A DNA stretch of 64,000 nucleotides from Notolepis coatsorum (lineage: Eukaryota > Chordata > Actinopteri > Aulopiformes > Paralepididae). The stretch covers positions 34,375,119 through 34,439,118 of the forward strand of contig OZ020593.1 in NCBI GenBank assembly GCA_963971535.1, written 5' to 3'. Position numbers and translations under genes: made by a program. This document shows positions 11,863 to 21,872 of the stretch, piece after piece. The notes beneath the pieces were generated by a model. It did not search any database. It saw only the letters and a list, made by a program, of their open reading frames with translations, and had not been told where the DNA came from. Position 1 is the stretch's first letter. Every line of letters starts with the position of its first letter.

Positions 11863-13342
11863 CAGCATCACACCTGGACAAGAGGCAGGGGAACTATGTG
11901 AGAATGCTGTTCATCGACTACAGCTCAGCATTCAATACCATAGTCCCCTCCAAACTCATAGCCAAGCTCAGGGACCTGGGCTTGAACTATGACCTCTGCC
12001 AGTGTGTCTTGGACTTCCTGACGGGCAGACCCCAGGTGGTAAGAGCAGGCAACTGCACCTCCTCATCCATCACGCTCAACATAGGGGCCCCCCAGGGCTG
12101 TGTTCTGAGCCCCCTCCTCTACTCCCTGTACACACATGACTGCGTGGCACAGTGGAACAACAACACAATCATCAAATTTGCTGATGACACAGTAGTGGTG
12201 GGCCTGATCTCTGCCAACGACGAGAGGGCCTACCTGGAAGAGGTAGAGAATCTGTCACAGTGGTGTCAGGAGAACTGCCTCTCCCTGAACGTCAGCAAAA
12301 CAAAAGAGATGATTGTGGACTTCAGGAGGTCGGGGGTCAAGGACTACAGCCCCCTCAGCATCGACGGGGCACCGGTTGAGAGAGTGAACAGTTTCAAGTA
12401 CCTCGGAGCCCACATATCCGAGGACTTGACATGGACCACACACATTGACAGTGTTGTGAAGAAGGCACGACAACGCCTCTACTTCCTCAGGCGCCTAAGG
12501 AAGTTCCAAGTCAGTCAGAAGATCCTTAGGAACTTCTACTCATGTACAATAGAGAGCATCCTGACTGGCAACATCACCTCCTGGTTTGGGAATAGCACTG
12601 CACAAGACCGTAGCAGACTACAAAGAGTGACACGTTCAGCCGAACGCACAATTGGAGGGGGGCTTCCCACCCTCCAGAACATTTACAACAAGCGGTGCAG
12701 GGGGAAGGCTAAGAGAATTATCAAAGACTCCAGCCACCCGAACAACTGCCTCTTTGAACTGCTGCGGTCAGGCAAGCGATACCGGAGTCTTAAGGCGAGC
12801 ACAGAAAGACTCAGAAGAAGCTTCTATCCCCAGGCCATCAGGCTGCTAAACGAACAATAAACACTATGCAACAACCATCAAATGCACACAGCACACACAC
12901 CCACACGCACACACTCACTTAAACAAACAACACACTGCAGCACCCACTCTCCACACTTTAGATCACACAAACACACTTTATATTTATTGATAAAGGATTT
13001 GCACTACAACTCGTACACCTACTGTAAATTGTACCTAAATTGCACCTCATCCCATTTCTGCCTTGCACTATATAGTATTGTATATTAGTACACTGCATAG
13101 TATTGTATATTATATGGTAACTCAGTTACGTCTATTCTGCATCGAACATTGTACATATGTCTATACTGAACACTGTGACCTCATTTTTTTACTTCTAATT
13201 TACATGCTATACTATGTTATTTTATTTCATACTTATCTTGTCTTGCACAGTCTCTGGAGCGTAACAGTAAGAAGCATTTTGTATAAAAGTATTCTGTACT
13301 TCTGTATGACAACTATTAAAGAAACTTGAACTTGAACTTGAA
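11863..13342 (+). mobile_element. 5'-truncated Rex1/Babar-like LINE
   Basis: It begins within the RT domain (compare 61548 in the long copy at 59566-63000) and runs through the stop and 3' UTR to tandem ACTTGAA repeats at the end. It lies inside the 23-bp minisatellite. The 5' truncation is typical of target-primed reverse transcription. Any TSD is obscured because the target is repetitive; ACATC is a weak candidate. Confidence 0.85.
11865..12860 (+). pseudogene. Reverse transcriptase C-terminal part, Rex1-like LINE
   Basis: The frame is open throughout, but the N-terminal endonuclease and first RT blocks are missing, so the fragment cannot act alone. Visible RT motifs are [12 protein letters not shown] (block with the first catalytic Asp), [19 protein letters not shown] and [11 protein letters not shown] (the catalytic Asp pair). 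The C-terminal half holds [14 protein letters not shown] and a Cys-containing segment ([12 protein letters not shown]), ending AIRLLNEQ. The SSAFNT motif is what I recall for Rex1 elements. No real start codon exists here, because the reading frame enters from the truncation point. Confidence 0.85.
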
Positions 13343-13558
13343 ACATCTGGTAGACAACTCTACCTACACCTGGTAGACAACTCTACCTACACCTGGTAGA
13401 CAGCTCAACCTACACATGGTAGACAGCTCAACCTACACATGGTAGACAGCAGCTCAACCTACACCTGGTAGACAGCAGCTCAACCTACACATGGTAGACA
13501 GCAGCTCAACCTACACCTGGTAGACAGCTCAACCTACATCTGGTAGACAACTCTACAT
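13343..13558. repeat. 23-bp minisatellite, right part
   Basis: Continuation of the array at 11741-11862, with units such as CTGGTAGACAGCTCAACC and variants with an AGCAGC expansion. About eight to nine units. Confidence 0.85.
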
Positions 13559-13810
13559 AACATAAGCCCCGATGGGTTTCTGACCTCACATGCGCATCCC
13601 CTTTATAAATATTGTATTGTATTTGTATTTTTACATGTGAGAAAGAAATCAAATCAAATCAAAGAAGCAATCTCAATACCTTAACTGTCACATTTTGACA
13701 ATAGTGTTTTGAGATAATTGCTGAAGGCTATAGTTATGTGTTGACTGAACAGGCGTCGCTTTGTGTTGGTCACTAGACCTCCCTGGTTGTCATTTGTAAA
13801 TGCTTAGACT
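13559..13810. other. Unassigned DNA with possible LINE tail
   Basis: At about 13640-13662 the repeated AAATC units resemble a LINE 3' tail (compare 59415-59436). Nothing else is recognised. Confidence 0.35.
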
Positions 13811-13960
13811 TAAGATAAGATAAGATATTCCTTTACTGATCCCCTTGCGGAAATGCGGCGTCATAGCAGCATGGGGGGGGGGGGGATACAACAGGTATGG
13901 GCATGGTAGTAGTAGAAAGACGTAAATATAGGCAATATAATTATATCTGAATATAAAAGA
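13811..13960 (-). mobile_element. LINE 3' region, segment 1 of 3
   Basis: Minus-strand LINE tail: the terminal AAGATAAGATATTCC and the block GATCCCCTTG match the inverse of the tail at 34600-34668. It is cut at 13960 by the copia element, continues at 20340-20380, is cut again by BEL and resumes at 29535-29640. The 34270-34668 copy is collinear with the rejoined order. Confidence 0.7.
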
Positions 13961-14290
13961 TGTTGACAGAATCCGGCTATTGGGTGACAATAATGTGGTC
14001 AAAGAGGCATGGTTTCTATCTTGAGCCTAAACTGGCGTGGTTTATTTATTCACATGGCAGAGTAGCAGTTCTACAGCTCTCCTCTCACTGAGAGGCTGGG
14101 GGAAAGAGAAAGAATGGGAGGAGACATCTCTATTTATACTCGCCACCTGGTGGTGTTCCTGAGTGGCTCCGCCTAGAGCGCCCTCTAGTGGAAACAGTTA
14201 TATATGCAGTTAGACAGTTACTAGTGGAAACAGTTATATATGCAGTTAGACAGTTACTAACCATCCTACACAGAACCTCTGACTTCAACA
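13961..14290 (-). repeat. copia 3' LTR
   Basis: 330-bp LTR with TG...CA ends and the inverted terminal pair TGTTGA/TCAACA. Contains a 36-bp direct duplication with a TTATATATGCAG core, also present in the other LTR. A purine-rich strand complementary to CTCCCACTTAGGG lies just inside at 14291, suiting a polypurine tract. Confidence 0.9.
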
Positions 14291-14706
14291 CTCCCACTTA
14301 GGGTTTGTATTAGCATACTGGATAACTTCTTTGAAAAACATTTGACAAAGGAAATAATATAATCCAAAACATCCACAGGGTATGACAGTCAATATTTACA
14401 CATTAAACATGACCCTTGCAAATCCCTTCAATTTTAATTTGGAACAGGTTTCCTCATAGTGTCTGCTACCCTGTCGTCCGTTGGACAGTAAACCAGTGTC
14501 ATCCTTTCTTCTCTGATGACAGATCTGATGGTATGATATTTTCTATATTGACATGTTTACATCTATGTTGACACACTGGGTTCCTAGCAATCACAATGGT
14601 TTCCTGGTTGCCCTCATAAACACCAGCCTTCATATATACACAGTGTCCATCATTTTTAAATGATGTTGACAAAACGCCCCTCATCTTCAAGAACCACCTT
14701 ATTTGG

Positions 14707-14708
<2 letters not shown>
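14291..14708 (-). pseudogene. copia RNase H C-terminal remnant
   Basis: Minus-strand translation gives a segment with GNQETIVIARNPV and HRCKHVNIENI, recognisable as the C-terminal copia RNase H region where the histidine-rich 'KHV' motif is conserved. A stop follows shortly. It is separated from the rest of RNase H by the LINE at 14709-15236. Confidence 0.55.
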
Positions 14709-14779
<71 letters not shown>

Positions 14780-15236
14780 GATCAAATGTATATAGCGCCT
14801 TTCATAGAACCCAAGGTCGCTTCACAATCAGGACAAAGAATAGGGCAAGGAAAATAGGGGGGGGGGGAAGGGGGGGGGGGTGAGGGAAGGTAAGGGATAA
14901 TGGACCTAATCTAATCTAAACTAACTGATGGGGAAAAGCCTTGGTGAAGAGGTGTGTTTTTAGAGCGGATTTGAAGGTGTCCAGGGTTGGGGCATTGCGG
15001 ATTTCGGGGGGGAGAGAGTTCCAGAGGGTAGGGGAGACCCAGATCAGAGGATCGTAGGTTCCGGGATGGAGTGTACTGGTGGAGGAGATCAGACAGGTAT
15101 CGGGGGGTGAGGGCATGGAGGGATTTGTAGGTGAGGAGCAGGAGCTTGAAGGTGATGCGGAACTTGACTGGAAGCCAGTGGAGGTGGATGAGGGTGGGGG
15201 TGATGTGCTGCCAGGGCTTGGTGTGAGTGAGAACCC
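14709..15236 (-). mobile_element. 5'-truncated LINE inserted in copia, with (ATT)n tail
   Basis: Minus strand. The coding end (about 15236-14916) has PTLWNSLPPEIRNAPTLDTF followed by FKSALKTHLF, the C-terminal signature of L2/CR1-clade ORFs. Its 3' UTR has AAAGGCGCTATATACATTTG and ends in a 70-bp (ATT)n array (14709-14779), the expected microsatellite tail. The upstream RT frame is broken. Confidence 0.75.
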
Positions 15237-15980
15237 TAGAGGATATATATAATATAGAGGATACATTCCAATTACCTATTACATATTAAGCAATATACTC
15301 GTAATCTTATCTCCACCACTTCTAGCGGTTGTTCTGGATAAATACACTCCTGTATGGTCATAGCTAGAACAATATATACGGCTTCACAAGTTGATAGTGC
15401 CCTGTCTGCATCACTGTGGGCTTTAAGCCCTAGACCCTCGCTGCTCTTTCTGAAACACAGTTGTTTATCTGCTGTACCTTTAGGATAACAAAATACATGT
15501 TTGGCTGTAATCCAAATGCTCCTCTGTGGGGTCAGCAAAATGCTGTGACAGTCTACTCCCTACAAACCATCGGTCAGGGCGGGTACACACTGTTAAATAA
15601 ATGAGGCTACCCACAGCTTCTCTGTACATTTTCACATCTGTCAGTTTCTGAGCATCCTCCTGATAGTCTAGTTTTTGATCACATGGTGTTTCCCTTGATC
15701 TACATTCTTACATTAAACGTTCCAGGGTCTTTCACACAGTTACATCATTGAGAACATGGTAAGTCATCCACCTCTGTAGTTAAACATGGGATTAAACATA
15801 GGATCCATTTCAGTATTTAGACATGGACACCTCTGTACTTTAACATGGAATTAAACATAGGATCCATTTCAGTATTTAGACATGGACTCTTAATCAGGTA
15901 TTTACACCTGGATTCTACTCCTCCCGTATTTAAACCTAGAGTATCATCCTCCTGCATCTAGGCAGTGTAGCCACTTTCAT
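15237..15980 (-). pseudogene. copia RT/RNase H remnant
   Basis: Degraded minus-strand coding sequence. About 15600-15670 translates to a segment with EAVGSLIYLTVCTRPD, a copia RT/RNase H linker motif. About 15272-15538 holds FRKSSEGLGLKAHSDAD, then ALSTCEAVY, the start and an inner piece of RNase H with the intervening part deleted. The catalytic RT blocks are not found. Several stops. Confidence 0.65.
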
Positions 15981-17279
15981 TCAGTATTTAAACATGGGGT
16001 ACCCTCCTTCAGCATTTAGGCAATTTTCTACGAACCATACTTTGTATTTGTCGTGGCCTTCAATACCCTCCTGGATTGAATACACCCATTTCCCTCCCAC
16101 TGTCTGTCTGCCCTCTGGTAACTTGGTTGAATGCACCCATTTCCCTCCCACCGTCTGTCTGCCCTCTTCGGGGGACAATGTGACCTCTTTAAATGTCAGG
16201 GTTACCCCACTGACTATCCTGTAGTAGTAATCAACGGGGGTAGGTGTACTGTCCTCCGCGTCACTCCCTTTTCGGGCATAGTCTGTCAGATACTTTGGGG
16301 GTTTGTGTTCCCTTGAGGGATACCTCCCACTGCTTGGGACACTTGACGTCACCCTCGGGTGCTCCTCGTCATCGCCCTCTGGGGGTTGCTGACTGTCTGC
16401 CTGCACGACCGTACTATGTACACTGGGCTGATGTGTCTCTGTTTCTACACCCCTTACTCTGGAGTCCAGCTCTGCCTCCTCTGTCTGTGTCTCGTTCTCA
16501 CATGTTGCCTTTGTGACAAACTTGACTAGCATGTGTTTCTGCACTCTCCTGTTACCGGGATGATAAACTAGGAAAGCGGGGCTTCCCTTGTTGTGTCCTA
16601 AGAAAAATCCTTTTACACCTCTGGACTCGGGCTTTCCCCTGTCCTGCAGGTACGCATAACACACTGATCCAAATCGGTGCATTCTGGCTAGATTAAATTT
16701 CTTTCCTGTCAGCGCTGTATACGGGGTGGTGCCCGAGTGCTTATTAAAGCACCTGTTTCTGGTGTAAGCGGCTTCTTGCACCGCATAATGCCATAGGCTC
16801 TTAGGTAAGTTACTATCTACTAGCTTACACCTAACCATTTCGAAAAGGGTGCGCCATTCCCTCTCTGCCACCCCGTTCTGGTTTGGGGGATATGGGCGTG
16901 ACGTCTCGTGTCTTATCTTGTACCTTCTCAACAGTGATTGGAACTCTCTGTTTGTGAACTCGGTTTCGTTGTTGGACCTCAAGCATCCTACGTTACCATA
17001 AGGGGCTACGTCTGCCAGGAATTTTTCCGTGGCCTGGAGTGTGTCACTCTTTGCTTTGAGAAAGTAAACAAACACTGCCCCTGTGCACACATCTGTAAAA
17101 GACTGTACATATCTAAAGCCTCCTATGGACTCGTTGCTTACTGGGCCGGCTAGGTCCGTGTCAACTAATGCAAGTGGTACCCTTACTTTTTCGGTGGAAT
17201 TTCTGTACCTCGGTTGAGTAAACTTCCCCCGTTTTGCACACTGCACAATTTTTGTCAGGTCTACGCTTTTCACCTGCAA
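15981..17279 (-). pseudogene. copia integrase
   Basis: A 432-codon open frame on the minus strand. The N-terminus has the end of the GAG-pre-integrase zinc region (CAKRGKFTQPRYR), then the catalytic core: the DTDLAGPVSNESIGGFRY block carries the first Asp, SNNETEFTNREF has Asn where the second catalytic Asp is expected, and YPPNQNGVAEREWRT has the catalytic Glu. The C-terminal GKPESRGVKGFFLGHNKGSP segment is the copia GKK-like region. It ends with a tandemly duplicated GRQTVGGKWV piece and the first RT residues. The frame is open but the likely loss of the catalytic Asp argues against function. Confidence 0.85.
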
Positions 17280-17326
17280 TGTGCATGCCTTCTGTCACTA
17301 CTTGCAGTTTCAGTAAATCCTCGTAA

Positions 17327-17782
17327 TTACAATGACCCATAATCTCGTGTCTGAATATCGTGACTGGCCGTCACGCTACACATATCATTATTATCATTAC
17401 ACTTGTCGTTGTCATTACGCTCCGTTTGCAGATAATATATTCTCTGGTACATCTTTATGTCAAACCGTGTACCGTCAGGTTCTACAAGAAAATGTTTACC
17501 TTTATCGAAGAATACATTGGCACCGCTTGCAGTAGCAGCTATTACAGAGAATAGTCCTTGTGGGAACGATGGTACGTAGAGAGTGTTCTTTAACGTCACC
17601 GTACGCCGGCGCCCCTTACTGTCCATGAGGCATACCTGTGCATCTCCTCTCTCTTGCGCCAATCCGTAGGTGCGTCTCCCTTCTGCCAGCTCCATGCTGT
17701 GCCTCTCCGGGTGGAAAGTGTCGTCAAAGTTCTTGAACTGACTCCTGTCATTGATGACATGGGACGACGCACCTGTGTCCAC
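17327..17782 (-). pseudogene. copia protease and GAG-pre-integrase part
   Basis: The frame opens with VDTGASSHVIND, the aspartic protease active site of copia elements, followed by VTLKNTLYVPSFPQGLFSV, the conserved copia motif after the protease. It stops at 17327, short of the integrase frame at 17279, so a stop or frameshift separates them. The start is not a genuine initiator; the protein would be cut from a Gag-Pol polyprotein. Confidence 0.85.
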
Positions 17783-17998
17783 GATCAGTCCCCTTCTCTG
17801 GGCTCGCTGCAGCTGGGCCGGTCCGGCGATGCACGCCGTCCGCGCCCCGAAAGCGCAGTCTTCTTGTCCCGTTATTCTCCGGGCGTCGTCTCGATCCGTC
17901 TCACGTTGACCGTCGCTGCTATCATGTCCGCTGCCGTCATCCTGTCCACAGCCGTCTTCTTGTCCGTAGCCACCATCTTGTCCGTAGCCGCCATTTGA

Positions 17999-18409
17999 TC
18001 ACGCCGTCGTGATCTGCTCCTCTCTGTTGGCGTATTCGGTCACAGTCTCGGTGGGCCCCTTCCTCAGGGCCGTTAGTGCTATGTAGAGGGCCACGACTCG
18101 GGGTCTTCCTCGCCCGATGTAATGCTCTCTCAACACCTCCAGGCTTTCTCTGCCTTGGTCTTTAGTGTCGCGGAATATCAGCCCCAAGCTGGTGTCATCG
18201 AGCAGCGGCGCTAACTCACAGTACGCGTCTGCGTTACGCTGGTCGTCCAGGGCTTGCTCTTCCGCCGTCAGTTCTCACGGGGGGGCTGCCAGGATTGTCT
18301 CCTTCAGTCCTGCACTGTGCATGCAGCATAGCATGCGCTCTTCCCAGAGCTCGTAGTCCTCTGCTTTTCCATTGAATGAGGGCCATTTGCCCCTTCCCTT
18401 GTTTTCCAT
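17999..18409 (-). pseudogene. copia gag, broken
   Basis: Starts at an ATG at 18409-18407 with MENKGRGKWPSFNGKAEDYE, a copia Gag N-terminus (the YELWEERM segment is the usual W-containing core). An in-frame TGA lies at 18277-18275; the same frame then continues to a TGA at 18001-17999. Between this and the protease is a repetitive GGC/GAC-rich stretch (17870-17998). A zinc knuckle is not found. Confidence 0.7.
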
Positions 18410-18539
18410 CCTCTTCGTTGGTGGTAGGCGTAGCTTTAGCTCTTGTTGGCCTAGCGTCTAGCCACGCGGTGCTCCCGGTGCTAACCTAGCCTATACTTTA
18501 GCTAAGCTTGCTACCCTTATTATTTCGCCCCGGCGTTAT

Positions 18540-18553
18540 CTGGGCCCATAACC
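18540..18553 (-). other. copia primer-binding site candidate
   Basis: Directly abutting the 5' LTR, the minus strand reads GGTTATGGGCCCAG. This looks like the methionine-tRNA-type PBS reported for animal copia elements, where an internal tRNA half is often used. tRNA identity is from memory and unverified. Confidence 0.5.
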
Positions 18554-18614
18554 TGTTGACAGAATCTGGCTATAGGGCGACAATAATGTGGTCAAAGAGG
18601 CATGGTTTCTATCT

Positions 18615-20061
18615 CAAGTTTCTTTAATAGTTGTCATACAGAAGTACAGAATACTTTTATACAAAATGCTTCTTACTGTTACGCTCCAGAGACTGTGCAA
18701 GACAAGATAAGTATGAAATAAAATAACATAGTATAGCATGTAAATTAGAACTAAAAAAAATGAGGTAACAGTGTTCAGTTTAGACATATGTACAATGTTT
18801 GATGCAGCATAGACGTAACTGAGTTACCATATAATATACAATACTGTGCAGTGTACTAATATACAATACTATAATACTATATAGTGCAAGGCAGAAATGG
18901 GATGAGGTGCAATTTAGGTACAATTTACAGTAGGTGAACGAGTTGTAGTGCAAATCCTTTATCAATAAATATAAAGTGTAAAGTGTGTTTGTGTGATCTA
19001 AAGTGTGGAGAGTGGGTGCTGCAGTGTGTTGTTTGTTTGAGTGAGTGTGTGCGTGTGGGTGTGTGTGCTGTGTGCATTTGATGGTTGTTGCATAGTGTTT
19101 ATTGTTCGTTTAGCAGCCTGATGGCCTGGGGATAGAAGCTTCTTCTGAGTCTTTCTGTGCTCGCCTTAAGACTCCGGTATCGCTTGCCTGACCGCAGTAG
19201 TTCGAGGAGGCAGTTGTTCGGGTGGCTCGAGTCCTTAATAATTCTCTTAGCCTTCCCCTTGCACCGCTTGTTGTAAATGTTCTGGAGGGTGGGAAGCCCC
19301 CCTCCAATTGTGCGTTCGGCTGAACGTGTCACTCTTTGTAGTCTGCTACGGTCTTGTGCAGTGCTATTCCCAAACCAGGAGGTGATGTTGCCGGTCAGGA
19401 TGCTCTCTATTGTACATGAGTAGAAGTTCCTAAGGATCTTCTGACTGACTTGGAACTTCCTTAGGCGCCTGAGGAAGTAGAGGCGTTGTCGTGCCTTCTT
19501 CACAACACTGTCAATGTGTGTGGTCCATGTCAAGTCCTCGGATATGTGGGCTCCGAGGTACTTGAAACTGTTCACTCTCTCAACCGGTGCCCCGTCGATG
19601 CTGAGGGGGCTGTAGTCCTTGACCCCCGACCTCCTGAAGTCCACAATCATCTCTTTTGTTTTGCTGACGTTCAGGGAGAGGCAGTTCTCCTGATACCACT
19701 GTGACAGGTTCTCTACCTCTTCCAGGTAGGCCCTTTCGTCGTTGGCAGAGATCAGGACCACCACTACTGTGTCATCAGCAAATTTGATGATGGTGTTGTT
19801 GTTCCGCTGTGCTACGCAGTCATGTGTGTACAGGGAGTAGAGGAGGGGGCTCAGAACACAGCCCTGGGGGGCCCCTATGTTGAGCGTGATGGATGAGGAG
19901 GTGCAGTTGCCTGCTCTTACCACCTGGGGTCTGCCCGTCAGGAAGTCCAAGACCCACTGGCAGAGGTCATAGTTCAAGCCCAGGTCCCTGAGCTTGGCTA
20001 TGAGTTTGGAGGGGACTATGGTATTGAATGCTGAGCTGTAGTCGATGACAGCATTCTCAGC
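18615..20061 (-). mobile_element. 5'-truncated Rex1-like LINE in copia LTR
   Basis: Second copy of the family seen at 11863 and 59566. It reads from 20061 to 18615 on the minus strand and ends in AAGAAACTTG. It is 5'-truncated at nearly the same place as the 11863 copy, within the RT domain. High similarity to that copy suggests a recent common source. Confidence 0.85.
19099..20049 (-). pseudogene. Reverse transcriptase fragment, Rex1-like LINE
   Basis: Carries [33 protein letters not shown] and KFADDTVVV, then the same C-terminal region to AIRLLNEQ. A one-base deletion just before DYSSAF shifts the frame at the truncated 5' edge; residues upstream of about 20049 come from LTR sequence. Cannot work alone because endonuclease and early RT blocks are absent. 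Confidence 0.85.
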
Positions 20062-20339
20062 ATCTTGAGCCTTAACTGGCATGGTTTATTTATTCACATG
20101 GCAGAGCAGCAGTTCTACAGTTCTCCTCTCACTGAGAGGCTGGGGGAAAGAGAAAGAATGGGAGGAGACATCTCTATTTATACTCGCCACCTGGTGGTGT
20201 TCCTGAGTGGCTCCGCCTAGAGCGCCCTCTAGTGGAAACAGTTATATATGCAGTTAGACAGTTACTAGTGGAAACAGTTATATATGCAGTTAGACAGTTA
20301 CTAACAATCCTACACAGAACCTCTGACTTCAACAAAAGA

Positions 20340-20380
20340 AATGTGAGGAAAAAGAAAATAATAAGCAGCGTAAACAATAT
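20340..20380 (-). mobile_element. LINE 3' region, segment 2 of 3
   Basis: The 41 bp between the copia and BEL elements. In reverse complement it continues the AT-rich LINE 3' UTR seen at 34470-34540 (shared ATTATATTGTTTA and TTTATATTCAGAT). Both LTR elements therefore landed in the same old LINE remnant. Confidence 0.55.
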
Positions 20381-21779
20381 TGTAACTGAGGGGTACAATT
20401 CCCTGACTGTATTGATAAGTATGGTATCATTAAACCACTACCGCTTTATGTACTTTAACTACTGGCCATACAGTACACGATATCTAAATATGATGAACAC
20501 TTTCCCACAATGAAATCGGGTCCACACAAAGGTAATAATCAAATATTTAATATATAGCAAAAGGTACATATAATAGTTTTTATTACATTTATGATTTGAA
20601 TGCACTTGTAAGGCAAATGAGTACTCGTAGGCAAATCAACACTGAATGTCCAATCTCTGGTTACGCAGGAAGCAAGTATACAACCTGGCTCTTAGGGAAT
20701 TAGATCTATGGTACTCTTAATGATATAGCAGGATAATTCTGGAAGGGGTCCTCCCGGTTGTAGGCCGGTAGGGGGGGTAGGAGAGCCGTCGGCAGTAGCC
20801 CGTCTGGTCAACGATTTCTAGAGAGAATTCAGGTACAGAAGACAGTGCAGTAGAATCTTGATCCACAGATGAATACACCTTGGCTCTCTTGTAGGCTGTA
20901 GCTGTAGCTGTAGGTCCACAATGAAGAAGAAGCGAGGCGACCTCAGTCTGGTCTGAGCGCCGTCTCACCTTGACTCCTCTCGGGGTAAATCCAACACTCA
21001 CCGGTGTTGGCGATTATCCGCTCCACAAATCAAAGTACCAAAGCAAATATATATTCCATGCCGCATAGGGCTCAGCAGTCGTCGGGTAGGTAATCCAATG
21101 TACAGGTCCACTCGGTCCTCGCCTAGAACTCCTCGGATGAAAGCGCCACGTGTGGTCTGCCCAACCTGGCTAAGACTCTAGATAACACGAGGAAGCGATG
21201 GGGATGCTGCTCACTTTAGAACTCTAACCGCACGATGCACCATACATAATAGACTATTATTAACCTAATAGAAATACGTCGCACTCGACGGTACAGTGCC
21301 AAACTATGACAATTCAGTTATTAATTCGCACGAGGTCTCGATGCTATTCTAAGGCCAAACAGGCCATACTACACCGCACGCGGTATCGTGGGTGAGGCTT
21401 CACGTTCTGTTACTTAGTTGGGTAGAAGGGTAAAGGACTAAGGGATAAGAGGACTTCTACATTTACTTGCGCCATATTTATATGCACGGTGAACAAATAG
21501 TGCCACTCTCCTTTCGGTAGCCGTATTCCTGCGCAGAGCCGGGGCTAGTAGAGACATGTCTCGTCGGTACCATTGAACTTGGCTCCAAGGGGCTTGTCTC
21601 CTGGCGCCAGGTCCTTGTCCAATAAGAGAATGAACTATTATGGGCTATAGTAGACTAAAGGGATATTCCGTGTATATGTACAAGGAATATACAAGGGATA
21701 TCAAACGATATACAAATACTATTCAATATATATCCATAAATAAATATATATATTCGGTTTAATCTGATCCTTCACAACA
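20381..21779 (-). repeat. BEL 3' LTR
   Basis: 1399-bp LTR, nearly identical to 28131-29529. It contains a 94-codon ORF (20717-21001) that also occurs unchanged in the other LTR; with no known domain it is most likely incidental. Confidence 0.95.
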
Positions 21780-21794
21780 GCCGCCCCCTAATTA
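21780..21794 (-). other. BEL polypurine tract
   Basis: On the minus strand TTAGGGGGCGGC runs directly into the 3' LTR start (TGTTGTGAAGG). A purine-rich tract at this place primes plus-strand DNA synthesis in LTR retrotransposons. The tract is interrupted by C residues, so its exact edge is uncertain. Confidence 0.6.
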
Positions 21795-21872
21795 GTCCCA
21801 CCTAATTAGCTAAGCAGAGACAGATTAACCGCACTGTCCACTACCCAATGTCCGCTGTAAGGGTCAGTCAGT

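Larger units (their letters stand above)
13961..20334 (-). mobile_element. Ty1/copia LTR retrotransposon, decayed
   Basis: Minus-strand element bounded by LTRs starting TGTTGACAGA and ending CTTCAACA in plus orientation, flanked by a perfect 5-bp TSD AAAGA (13956-13960 and 20335-20339). Domain order on the minus strand is gag, protease, integrase, then RT and RNase H remnants. Integrase before RT is the copia order. The two LTRs differ at about 8 of 330 positions, so it is older than the BEL element next door. It has been hit by two LINEs (14709-15236, 18615-20061). Multiple stops and deletions make it inactive. Confidence 0.9.
18554..20334 (-). repeat. copia 5' LTR, split by a LINE
   Basis: LTR pieces 18554-18614 and 20062-20334 together match the 3' LTR. 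The break holds a Rex1-like LINE at 18615-20061. The short ATCT at 18611-18614 and 20062-20065 is the apparent TSD. Confidence 0.9.

Noticed and set aside
20717..21001. 94-codon ORF found twice, in both BEL LTRs
   Set aside because: Duplication follows from the LTR pair; no domain, and LTRs rarely code.
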